Assembly: GCF_007672725.1 (NCBI RefSeq)
Contig: NZ_VDTC01000009.1
Coordinates: 1-64,000, forward strand
Direction of reading: 5' to 3'
DNA length: 64,000 bases
From: Corynebacterium aurimucosum ATCC 700975
Lineage (GTDB): Bacteria; Actinomycetota; Actinomycetes; Mycobacteriales; Mycobacteriaceae
The notes under the pieces were generated by a model. That model had not been told where the DNA came from. It saw only the letters and a program-made list of their open reading frames with translations, and searched no databases. The position numbers and the translations under genes were made by a program. Positions 54,108 to 62,121 of the stretch are shown here, in pieces; position 1 is the first letter of the stretch, and every line of letters begins with the position of its first letter.

Positions 54108-54690
54108 CTATCGCTCCGGTCCGGTACCGGTGCAGTGGTCCCGCCACGCCGTCCCGGTCAGCGGGTCCTCGACGATGCCCTGGGCGACAGGGGCGTAATT
54201 GAAGCCGTAGTGCTCGGTGCGGTGGGCGGGGCACACGTCTTGGACGGTGATGTTGGTGACGCCGGGTTCCCGCACGAAGGAGTTTTAGTGGGGGAGCACG
54301 GCATTGTCGTGCCGCGTGCCCAGGAAGGTGTACCGCACGCTCGGTCGAGTGATGTCGCCGATGGTCAGCTCATTCAGCAGCATGGAACCGGAGATCTGCT
54401 GTTCCCAGGCAAGCGCGTTCGTTTTGCCGGCGTTTCGGGAGTATCCGTGGCGCATCTCGGGGTGGACGTCAAAGCGATCGGCTGCGCTGTGCTCCCGGGG
54501 CCCGTGGTTCGAGGCACGGGTACCGATGAGCTGTTCGACGACCCGGTCCCGGGAATGAGGATGACGGGCAATTCACCGTCCCGGGGTGGCACCGGAAGTC
54601 GTTGGCGCCGGGGGCACCAGACTGGGCTTGGCCATGGACAGGGCCCGGGCGGCCGCGGGTGAGGTTTGCCGGCGGCCGGGCCACCGGTCG
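54108..54690 (-). pseudogene. Decayed secreted triacylglycerol lipase/esterase
   Basis: The minus-strand end reads RYTFLGTRHDNAVLPH, stop, NSFVREPGVTNITVQDVCPA, then HYGFNYAPVAQGIVEDP. This is the conserved C-terminus of secreted actinobacterial lipases, with a TAA in place of a likely Tyr codon. Upstream, GANDFRCHPG-like and ELPVILIPGTG pieces lie in different frames, and the nucleophile region is missing. So there are frameshifts, an internal deletion and a nonsense codon. Not functional. Confidence 0.7.
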
Positions 54691-54780
54691 GGAAACCGCC
54701 GTCCGACAGCGACGAGGGGATTCTCGTCACCTCGTCGGGGCGTGTTCCTATATAGGTTGTGAACTCCACGGGTGGGCTTG

Positions 54781-54822
54781 GGGCCTGACCCCCGGAGAGT
54801 AGACACGTCGGGGGTCAGGCCC
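54781..54822. repeat. 14-bp perfect inverted repeat
   Basis: GGGCCTGACCCCCG (54781-54794) pairs with CGGGGGTCAGGCCC (54809-54822) over a 14-nt loop. No T-run. It lies near the point where composition changes from GC-rich to AT-rich, so it could be a terminator or an old element end. Confidence 0.7.
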
Positions 54823-54848
54823 ATCCTTGGTTCCTCATTGGGGCATGT

Positions 54849-54984
54849 GATGGCGGGGATTTCTCTGAAGGTTTCGTTTTCCCTTGCTGGCGTTCTTTTT
54901 GCAGCATTTCTTGTTTGTACCGGCGTTTATCTCACTTGGGGAGCAGTTGGGAAGAGGTCCGCTAAAGTCGACTCTTTGAGCTGA
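54849..54984 (+). CDS. Possible 44-aa membrane peptide
   Basis: Starts MAGISLKVSFSLAGVLFAAF, one hydrophobic helix, ends AKVDSLS. No good binding site or -10 and no recognised family. May be a chance frame. Confidence 0.2.
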
Positions 54985-55139
54985 CTGAAATAGGAAGAAA
55001 GACACACTGATCATGTGTTGCTATGAGGAGTATCCTTCTTATTGCACAGAGTTAATAGTTGTCAGTTAGCGAAAAATTAGTCAGTATTGTTCTCTACTTT
55101 CTCAATCTCCCTCCGATTCGACACTCTCTTGAGCCTCTG
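54985..55139. other. AT-rich junction region without genes
   Basis: Clearly lower in GC than both the island and the native flank; no frame, no tRNA and no clear att-type repeat seen. It marks the right edge of the acquired segment. Confidence 0.5.
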
Positions 55140-55362
55140 ACAATTGCGGCCACGAGTTCGTGACCATCGAGGTCGATTTCCTTTTGGCGCCGCAATCATA
55201 GGCGACGAAGTCGGCAAGGACATCAAGATTTGGGATATCGCTACGGCAGAAACCGTAGAGGAGACCCGCGAGCTGGCTGACGACCTCGGCGCCCGCGTGC
55301 TTTACATGCTCAACCGTCTGGGCATCGAACCCATCTCGGAGGATGCACCCCTCTCGGCTTAG
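55140..55362 (+). pseudogene. Remains of a second ArsC-like paralogue
   Basis: From about 55209 to 55362 the sequence closely matches the 3' end of the gene at 42129-42737 (GKDIKIWDIATAETVEETRE and ARVLYMLNRLGIEPISEDA; mostly third-position differences). A piece at 55147-55190 also resembles the N-terminal GHEYTAQEIDSFL region. The middle ~330 bp is missing and the frames disagree, with a TAG between. The divergence argues for an old tandem paralogue rather than a fresh target duplication. Confidence 0.7.
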
Positions 55363-55456
55363 CTTTCAGCCGCGTGGGAACTCAGCTGAAGAGTGCGAAA
55401 CCACTAATCTTGGTTCCTGAATACTGTCGAAACCTGTGTGGAGAACCGAAGATATC

Positions 55457-57409
55457 GTGACTGCCAACAATACTGCTGCGTACGAACCCGTACAGCGCAT
55501 CCTGCTGCCCAAGCGTGGCGAGCCGGTCGACGTCCGCATGCTCTACCTCATCGAGTCCGAGCAAAACCGCGAGCGCCTCAGCTGGAGTGGCCGCACCTCC
55601 GTGACCATCCCGGCCGGCGAAGAGGCCTCCTTCGAGACCTACTTCAATGCGTTCCCGGCCGCCTACTGGCGCCGCTGGTCCCAGCTGAAGTCCATCGTGC
55701 TGGTGATGGACGTCGAGGGAGAGGCCAATATCTCCCTGTACCGCTCCAAGCAGGATGGCCAGCGCATCGCCGTGGCCAACCACGTGGTGACCACCGGCCA
55801 CCACGAGTTTGAGCTGCCCCTGAAGAACTTCGAGGACGGCGGCCTGCTGTGGTTCGATGCCTCTGCCGTTGAGGACACCGTGCTTGCCGACGCCTCCTGG
55901 TGCGCCCCCCACGCCCCGAACCCGCAGCTCCTACCGGACGGCAGTGAGTACCCGGCGCAGGACAAGCGCGTCGCCGTGGGCATCCCGACTTTCAACCGCC
56001 CCACCGATGCCGTCGCGGCGCTGCAGGCGCTGGCAGAGGACCCGGTGGTGGACGGCATCATCGACTACGTCCTTATGCCGGATCAGGGCAACCAGCACCC
56101 GGCGGACGAGCCGGGCTACGACGACGCGGTGGCGCACTTCGGTGAGCGCTTCCGCGAGTTCCGCCAGGGAAACCTGGGCGGCTCGGGTGGGTACTCCCGC
56201 ATCATGTTCGAGGCGCTGGAGAATACCGACTCGCCCTACATCCTCTACATGGACGATGACATCGCCATCGAGCCGGATTCCATCCTTCGTGCGGTCCAAG
56301 CAGCGCGCTACGCCGCCAAGCCCTTCATCGTGGGCGGCCAGATGCTCAACCTGCAGGAGCGCTCCCAGTTGCGCACGACTGGCGAGCGCGTGAACCGCGC
56401 CGACTTCATGTGGGGTGCGGCCGAGCACGCCGTCTATGACCACGACTTTGCCAAGTACCCGCTGCGCGCTATCGGTGACGCGCAGTCCCACCTCGATCCG
56501 AAGAAGTACGACTCCCGCGCGCTGCACCGCCGCGTCGACGTGGAATACAACGGCTGGTGGATGTGCCTCTTCCCGCGCGTCGTCGCGGAGAGCATCGGGC
56601 AGCCGCTGCCGCTGTTCATCAAGTGGGATGACACCGAATATTCCCTGCGCGCCGCCGCCCACGGTTTCCCCACGGTGACCTGGCCGGGCGCTGCCATCTG
56701 GCACATGGCGTGGGCGGATAAGGACGATGCCATCGACTGGCAGGCATACTTCCACCTGCGCAACCGCCTCATCGTGGCGGCCCTCTACCACGAGGGCGAT
56801 GCGCGCGGGATTACAAAGTCCATCTTCAAGTCCACCCTCAAGCACACCATGTGCATGGAGTACTCCACCATGGCCATCCAGCTGGAGGCCATGAAGGACT
56901 TCCTGGCCGGCCCGGATCAACTCTTCGACATCCTGGAGTCCTCGCTGCCGCGCATCGCGGCGATCCGCAAGGAATTCCCGGACGCCGTCATCATCGAGTC
57001 GGCGGATCAGCTGCCCGCGCCCACCGGCGCGCCGGGCGTGCCCACCCGCAACATCGGCGGCCGTCTGGGAAAGATCAAGAAGATCCCGTGGCTTCTCAAG
57101 TCCGCCAAGCACCTGGTTACCAAGGAAGACCCGGCCCATCACGAGGCACCGCAGCTCAACCTCACCCCGGAGGAGGCCCGCTGGTTCACGCTCTCCCGCG
57201 TCGATTCCGCCACCGTTTCCACCGCGGGTGGCACCGGCGTGGCCTTCCGCAAGCGCGACCGCGAGCTCGCACTCGAGCTGGTGAAGTCCACCCGCGAGCT
57301 GCTCAAGGAAATCGAGGAGAACTTCGATGACCTGCGCGCCGAGTACCGCGCGGCCCTGCCGGAGCTGACCTCCCGCGAGTCCTGGCGAAAGGTCTTCGAT
57401 GCCCAATAA
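55457..57409 (+). CDS. glfT2: Galactofuranosyltransferase GlfT2
   Basis: 650 aa. N-terminal beta-sandwich (FETYFNAFPAAYWRRWSQLK), GT-A catalytic domain with AVGIPTFNRP, DXD-type YMDDDIAIEPDS, and FIKWDDTEYSLRAA, then an alpha-helical C-terminal domain. Polymerises the alternating beta-(1,5)/(1,6) galactan chain from UDP-galactofuranose on the cytoplasmic side. GTG 55457 fits the short N-terminus of mycobacterial GlfT2; GTG 55436, 8 nt after TACTGT, is an alternative leaderless start. Its 3' end overlaps the next gene by 11 bp. Confidence 0.95.
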   Translation: MTANNTAAYEPVQRILLPKRGEPVDVRMLYLIESEQNRERLSWSGRTSVTIPAGEEASFETYFNAFPAAYWRRWSQLKSIVLVMDVEGEANISLYRSKQDGQRIAVANHVVTTGHHEFELPLKNFEDGGLLWFDASAVEDTVLADASWCAPHAPNPQLLPDGSEYPAQDKRVAVGIPTFNRPTDAVAALQALAEDPVVDGIIDYVLMPDQGNQHPADEPGYDDAVAHFGERFREFRQGNLGGSGGYSRIMFEALENTDSPYILYMDDDIAIEPDSILRAVQAARYAAKPFIVGGQMLNLQERSQLRTTGERVNRADFMWGAAEHAVYDHDFAKYPLRAIGDAQSHLDPKKYDSRALHRRVDVEYNGWWMCLFPRVVAESIGQPLPLFIKWDDTEYSLRAAAHGFPTVTWPGAAIWHMAWADKDDAIDWQAYFHLRNRLIVAALYHEGDARGITKSIFKSTLKHTMCMEYSTMAIQLEAMKDFLAGPDQLFDILESSLPRIAAIRKEFPDAVIIESADQLPAPTGAPGVPTRNIGGRLGKIKKIPWLLKSAKHLVTKEDPAHHEAPQLNLTPEEARWFTLSRVDSATVSTAGGTGVAFRKRDRELALELVKSTRELLKEIEENFDDLRAEYRAALPELTSRESWRKVFDAQ

Positions 57410-57926
57410 GCTTTCTGTCGCCGAATCCCACGTCCTCGAGAAGATTCAGGACGTGGCCTTCGAGGCCCCCGGAGTTCTGCCCACCGCGCGGGGCTTAAGC
57501 CACTTCGGTGAGCATGCCTTGGGCTGGCTGGCTCTCTCTGGTCTGGGTGCCGCCGTGAATTACCAGAAGCCGGCGCGCCGCCGCCAGTGGGTGGCTGTTG
57601 GCGTGGGCGCTTTCACGGCGCACGCGGCCAGCGTTGTGATCAAGCGCATTGTGCGCCGCAAGCGCCCAGATTATGACTACGTCAAGGTGGGTGTGAAAAC
57701 CCCGTCTAAGCTGTCTTTTCCGTCCTCCCACGCGACGTCGACAACCGCGTTCCTCGTGGGCGCCGCGCACGTTCTGGGAACCCCGGCACCGCTCGTCGGT
57801 GTGCCGGTCATGATGGCCTCGCGTATGGTGCTCGGGGTACATTACCCATCCGATACGGCGTTCGGCGCCCTGCTGGGGGCCGCCACCGCGGAAGCATGTC
57901 ACCGCTATGAAAGGAAGACCGCATGA
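57399..57926 (+). CDS. PAP2-family decaprenylphosphoryl-phosphoribose phosphatase
   Basis: 175 aa. Phosphatase signatures are KRIVRRKRPDYD, PSSHATSTTAF and SRMVLGVHYPSD. Its position between glfT2 and ubiA equals mycobacterial Rv3807c, which dephosphorylates decaprenylphosphoryl-5-phosphoribose on the way to the arabinose donor DPA. Overlaps both neighbours (11 bp and 4 bp). Confidence 0.9.
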   Translation: MPNKLSVAESHVLEKIQDVAFEAPGVLPTARGLSHFGEHALGWLALSGLGAAVNYQKPARRRQWVAVGVGAFTAHAASVVIKRIVRRKRPDYDYVKVGVKTPSKLSFPSSHATSTTAFLVGAAHVLGTPAPLVGVPVMMASRMVLGVHYPSDTAFGALLGAATAEACHRYERKTA

Positions 57927-58930
57927 GCGAACGACCAAACCGCGTCGACGACGGTGAGCAGAGAGTCTTCCACTCTGAGCCGCACACCTCCGGCATCGAT
58001 ACCGGCCGCAAGCGCAAGCCCCCGAAGAACCTCGCCGACGGCATGGTCAAGGCCCTGCGCCCCAAGCAGTGGGTCAAGAACGTCCTGGTCTTGGCCGCCC
58101 CTGCGGCCGCGGGTGCGGACTCGCTGTTCCATTCGCGCGTGCTACTCGACGTCCTCCTCGCCTTCATCGTCTTCTGCATGGGCGCGTCCTCCATTTACCT
58201 CATCAACGATGCCCGCGATGTGGAGGCTGACCGTGCGCACCCAACGAAGCGCTTCCGCCCGATCGCAGCGGGCGTGCTTCCGGTGGGCCTGGCCTATGTC
58301 ATGGCGGCCGTGCTTATCATCGGCTCGATTGGCCTGTCCTTCCTGGCCACGGCGGGCCTGCAGCTCGCCATCGTCATGGCCATTTACATTGGCCTGCAGC
58401 TGGGCTATTGCTTCGGCTGGAAGCACATGCCGGTGATTGACATCGCCCTGGTGTCCTCCGGCTTCATGCTGCGCACCATGGCCGGCGGCGTGGCGGCGGG
58501 CATCGAGCTGTCCCAGTGGTTCCTGCTGGTGGCTGCGTTCGGCTCCTTGTTCATGGCCTCGGGTAAGCGCTACTCGGAGATCCTTCTAGCGCAGCGCACG
58601 GGCGCCAAGATCCGCAAATCCCTGGAGGGCTATACGCCCACCTACCTGCGCTTCGTGTGGACCTTGGCGGCCACCGCAGTTGTCATGTCCTACTCCCTGT
58701 GGGGATTCCAGCTCTCCAACGAGTCTGATGGCCCGGCCAGCGTGTGGTACCAAATCTCCATGGTGCCGTTTACCATCGCGATCCTGCGCTATGCCGCCGA
58801 CGTGGACCGCGGCAATGGCGGCGCCCCGGACGAGATCGCACTGGAGGACCGCGTTCTCCAGATTCTGGCTATGGTGTGGCTGGCATGCATCGCCATGGCG
58901 GTGTACATCATGCCGGTAATGGTGGGCTAG
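57923..58930 (+). CDS. ubiA: Decaprenyl-phosphate phosphoribosyltransferase (DPPR synthase)
   Basis: 335 aa. UbiA prenyltransferase-fold membrane protein with nine helices. Conserved acidic motifs are NDARDVEADRAHPTKRFRPI and the later YSEILLAQRTG region. Transfers 5-phosphoribose from PRPP to decaprenyl phosphate, the first step to the arabinose donor. Equivalent to Rv3806c by order and motifs. ATGA overlap with the phosphatase gene. Confidence 0.93.
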   Translation: MSERPNRVDDGEQRVFHSEPHTSGIDTGRKRKPPKNLADGMVKALRPKQWVKNVLVLAAPAAAGADSLFHSRVLLDVLLAFIVFCMGASSIYLINDARDVEADRAHPTKRFRPIAAGVLPVGLAYVMAAVLIIGSIGLSFLATAGLQLAIVMAIYIGLQLGYCFGWKHMPVIDIALVSSGFMLRTMAGGVAAGIELSQWFLLVAAFGSLFMASGKRYSEILLAQRTGAKIRKSLEGYTPTYLRFVWTLAATAVVMSYSLWGFQLSNESDGPASVWYQISMVPFTIAILRYAADVDRGNGGAPDEIALEDRVLQILAMVWLACIAMAVYIMPVMVG

Positions 58931-58978
58931 CCAGCGCCGGTCGGGAACAGGGCAGGGCAAGTGCTAAACTCTCTCCTC

Positions 58979-60724
58979 ATGCGAAAATCCGATACACGTA
59001 CCGCGGCCGCGCTCAGCGCGCTGGCCTCGGTCATCGTGATCGGAGTTTTCTCGTTTTGGGGTGGATTCGCCCGCCGCTGGATTTCCGACGACGGTTTGAT
59101 CGTCCTGCGCACTGTGCGCAACCTTGAGGAAGGCAACGGGCCCGTCTTCAACGCGGGGGAGCGCGTCGAGGCGAATACCTCGACGCTGTGGCAATACCTG
59201 ATCCTCCTCGTGCGGTGGGTAACGAACGCCCCGCTGGAATCCATCGCCGTCAACCTGGGTCTTGTGCTGGCAGTTGCGGCGATGGTGCTGGGGGCGTGGG
59301 CCACGGCACGCGCCTTCTTCCGCTCGGGCCAGTTTGCCGCACCGCTGGTGGCTCCCGCGGGCGCGCTGGTCTACCTCGCGCTGCCCCCGGCCCGTGACTT
59401 CTTCACCTCCGGGCTCGAATGGGGCCTGTCCATTTTCTACCTCGCGGCCCTATGGGCGCTGCTGCAGCACTGGGCGCAGTCCCGCGATAGCGCCAGCGCC
59501 TACTGGCTAGCGCTGTGGGCCGGGCTGTCCTGGCTCGTGCGCCCGGAGTTCGCGCTCTACGGTGGACTGGCCGGCCTGCTGCTCTTGGCAGCACACCGTA
59601 ATTGGAAGGCGTGGCTGGGCATCCTCGGCGCGGCCCTTCCCATTCCCGCGGGCTACCAATTCTTCCGCATGGGCTACTACGGCCTGGTGACTCCGCACAC
59701 GGCGGTGGCCAAGTCGGCGTCGTCAAGCGCGTGGGGCAGCGGCCTGAACTACCTGAAGGATTTCGTGGGGCCTTATGCCCTGTATCTGCCCGTTCTCGTG
59801 CTGGTGGGTGCGGCATTGTGGACCTTCCGCGCCCAGCTGCGCCCGGCAGCGCTGCGCAGCGCCACGACCGTGACCTACCTGATGGTCGGGGCCGCGGCGG
59901 TGCACGTGCTGTACGTGCTGCGCGTCGGTGGTGACTTCATGCACGGCCGCATGCTGCTGCTGCCGCTCTTCGCCGCGCTTCTCCCCGTTTTCGTGCTGCC
60001 GCTCAAGGGCCTTGTGTCTTCGCTCGCGGTGGCCTTCTGTGCGGTGTGGGCATTCATCATCGTGCTGCGCGGGCATCCGACGGATTGGGATGCCTATGAA
60101 AAGCCGCTGTCCATCGTGGACGAGCGTGATTTCTGGACCTATGCCACCAACCGCGAGGCGGGCCACCCGCCGCGCTCGGCGCGGGATTACCTGGGGATGA
60201 AGTTCATGCGCGGCTATGAAGAAGCCGGCGAGAAACTCGTCGGCGGAGATGCCCTGGCCACCATCTATGTGGAGGATAAAGAAAAGGACCTGCTCAACTG
60301 GCTCACCGTTCCGCGCGAGCCGGGAATGAACGAACCGCCGACGGTGTACTTGGTGAACTTGGGCATGACGTCGATGAACGCGCCGCTCAATGTCCGGGTT
60401 CTTGACACGATTGGTCTGGCTACGCCGATGGCCGCACGCATGCCCCGCGAGGAAGGCGGGCGCGTGGGCCACGACAAATCCCTCGAGCTGGAATGGCAAG
60501 CAGCACTCACGGGCGCGGACATCGAGTATCTCCCGCCGTGGTATGACAAGGACAAGACCCGCCAGGCGCGCGCCGCGCTGGACAGCCCAGAAGTGCAGGA
60601 GCTCATCGCTTCCTATAGCGCGCCCCTGACGTGGGAGCGCTTCCGCGCGAACCTAGCTTTCTCGCTGACCTTGGGGCGCACGCTCATGCTGCCGTCTGAC
60701 CCGAGCGATTATCCTGTCCATTAG
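58979..60724 (+). CDS. aftB: Terminal beta-(1,2)-arabinofuranosyltransferase AftB
   Basis: 581 aa. GT-C membrane protein: nine or ten helices in the first ~400 residues with the catalytic loop WISDDGLIVLRTVRNL early (DD pair), and an extracytoplasmic C-terminal domain. Adds terminal arabinose residues to arabinan using DPA. ATG 58979 has TAAACT 8 nt upstream (leaderless). A dispersed 15-mer copy lies at 59716-59730. Confidence 0.92.
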   Translation: MRKSDTRTAAALSALASVIVIGVFSFWGGFARRWISDDGLIVLRTVRNLEEGNGPVFNAGERVEANTSTLWQYLILLVRWVTNAPLESIAVNLGLVLAVAAMVLGAWATARAFFRSGQFAAPLVAPAGALVYLALPPARDFFTSGLEWGLSIFYLAALWALLQHWAQSRDSASAYWLALWAGLSWLVRPEFALYGGLAGLLLLAAHRNWKAWLGILGAALPIPAGYQFFRMGYYGLVTPHTAVAKSASSSAWGSGLNYLKDFVGPYALYLPVLVLVGAALWTFRAQLRPAALRSATTVTYLMVGAAAVHVLYVLRVGGDFMHGRMLLLPLFAALLPVFVLPLKGLVSSLAVAFCAVWAFIIVLRGHPTDWDAYEKPLSIVDERDFWTYATNREAGHPPRSARDYLGMKFMRGYEEAGEKLVGGDALATIYVEDKEKDLLNWLTVPREPGMNEPPTVYLVNLGMTSMNAPLNVRVLDTIGLATPMAARMPREEGGRVGHDKSLELEWQAALTGADIEYLPPWYDKDKTRQARAALDSPEVQELIASYSAPLTWERFRANLAFSLTLGRTLMLPSDPSDYPVH

Positions 60725-60868
60725 CTTGGTGTGAGCTGGGGAGCACCCCCATGGGTAGGCGAAAATTGCCAGGGTGCGTTACGCTAAACAAGATTCTTGT
60801 TATTGATCTGTAACTATCGCTGGCGTGTTGGCGATGTAGTAGTGGCAGTAAAAACGTTAAGGAGAAAC

Positions 60869-61900
60869 ATGAGTTCACTAAGCTCTGGCCTGCGGACTCG
60901 GGTCCTCTCAGTGGTGGCAGCCATCGCTGTGGCTTTGGGCCTGGTAGTGACCGCGGGTACGCAAGAAGCATCCGCCGCCAACCGGGACTGGCTGCGTGGC
61001 GACGCCACCGGTGCCTGCGAGTGGGACCGCGTCGGCTACTGGGTACAGCGCTGCGACGTGTGGTCTCAGGCAATGGGCCGCAACATCCCAGTGCAGATCC
61101 AGCCGGCTAAGAACGGCGGCAACGCAGGTCTGTACCTGCTCGATGGCCTGCGCGCTACCGATTCCACCAATGCCTGGATCAATGACGTCAACGCCGCGCG
61201 CACCTATGTAGACCACAACATCACCCTGGTGATGCCGGTGGGTGGCGCAGCGTCCTTCTACGCGGACTGGAACGGTCCGGCCACCTACGACTTGGTCAAG
61301 CCGGTCAACTACCAGTGGGAGACCTTCCTGACCCAGGAACTGCCGGCCTACCTGGAGGGCAACTTCGGCGTCGCCCGCAACAACAACTCAGTTGCCGGCC
61401 TGTCCATGGGCGCTACCGCTGCCATCACCCTCGCTGGCAAGCACCCGGGGCAGTTCCGCCAGGCGCTGTCCTACTCCGGCTACCTCACCACGACCTTGCC
61501 GGGCGCTCAGACCTTTATGCGCTTGGCGCTTCTCGACGCTGGCGGCTTCAACATCAACGCCATGTACGGTTCCATCATCAACCCGAAGCGCTTCAGCAAT
61601 GACCCCTTCAATCTGATCCCGGAACTGGCTGCGAACGGAACGGATGTTTATGTCTCCGCCGCGTCCGGCATCCCGGGGCCGGTGGATCAGCAGCGCTACC
61701 GTCCGGAGCACATCGCGGCCGGCGTGGCCCTGGAGGGCTTTGCCAACGGCACCACCCGCCTGTGGGAACTGAAGGCCCGCGCAATGGGCGTTCGCCTGCA
61801 GACGAATTACCCGGCACAGGGCCTGCACAACTGGGAGCAGTTCGGATACCAACTCGAACGCTCCAAGCCACAGGTGCTTAACGTAATGAACGCTTGGTAA
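60869..61900 (+). CDS. Secreted mycolyltransferase (antigen 85/Cmt family)
   Basis: 343 aa. Signal peptide with ASA cleavage near residue 38, then an alpha/beta-hydrolase fold: nucleophile S179 in AGLSMGATAA and the His motif QGLHNWEQFGYQ near the end. Family Trp-Asp motifs include PVGGAASFYADW. Transfers corynomycolic acid between trehalose monomycolates or to arabinogalactan. AAGGAG lies 5 nt before ATG 60869. Confidence 0.95.
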   Translation: MSSLSSGLRTRVLSVVAAIAVALGLVVTAGTQEASAANRDWLRGDATGACEWDRVGYWVQRCDVWSQAMGRNIPVQIQPAKNGGNAGLYLLDGLRATDSTNAWINDVNAARTYVDHNITLVMPVGGAASFYADWNGPATYDLVKPVNYQWETFLTQELPAYLEGNFGVARNNNSVAGLSMGATAAITLAGKHPGQFRQALSYSGYLTTTLPGAQTFMRLALLDAGGFNINAMYGSIINPKRFSNDPFNLIPELAANGTDVYVSAASGIPGPVDQQRYRPEHIAAGVALEGFANGTTRLWELKARAMGVRLQTNYPAQGLHNWEQFGYQLERSKPQVLNVMNAW

Positions 61901-61914
61901 TCATCTCCTGCGTG

Positions 61915-61945
61915 GCCGCCGTGCTCTTGAGCACGGCGGCTTTTT
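61915..61945 (+). terminator. Terminator of the mycolyltransferase gene
   Basis: 11-bp stem GCCGCCGTGCT/AGCACGGCGGC with CTTG loop, then five T residues. Confidence 0.92.
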
Positions 61946-61980
61946 CATAGCCATGGTGGGCGTGTCCCCCTTCCCAAAGT

Positions 61981-62003
61981 CTCAAGTTAAACTTAAACTT
62001 GAG
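61981..62003. promoter_or_regulatory. 23-bp palindrome upstream of cop1-like gene
   Basis: CTCAAGTT (61981-61988), AAACTTA centre, AACTTGAG (61996-62003): perfect 8-bp arms in an AT-rich promoter region 118 bp before the start codon. Likely operator; the cognate regulator is unknown. Confidence 0.6.
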
Positions 62004-62034
62004 AACACATTAGACCGCTCACTACGCGTACGGT

Positions 62035-62074
62035 GGCGAGTTCCGCAGGAGGGGAACCTGCGGAGCCCGCTCGC
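62035..62074 (+). promoter_or_regulatory. Structured 5' leader of cop1-like mRNA
   Basis: CCGCAGG (62043-62049) and CCTGCGG (62057-62063) form a hairpin inside outer GCGAG/CTCGC pairing, in the ~100-nt leader. It may stabilise the message of an abundant envelope protein. Confidence 0.45.
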
Positions 62075-62121
62075 GGTAGCGCGTGCCCTCATCTCGATTT
62101 ACCCCTAACAAGGACTCTTCA

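Noticed and set aside
54054..54662. 202-aa plus-strand frame after the last ABC gene
   Set aside because: It lies opposite the decayed lipase gene, whose conserved C-terminal motifs are on the minus strand.
42590..55362. Direct repeat at the island ends as a target-site duplication or integrase att site
   Set aside because: The two copies differ at many third positions and one has an internal deletion, so they are old paralogues; no integrase gene is present.
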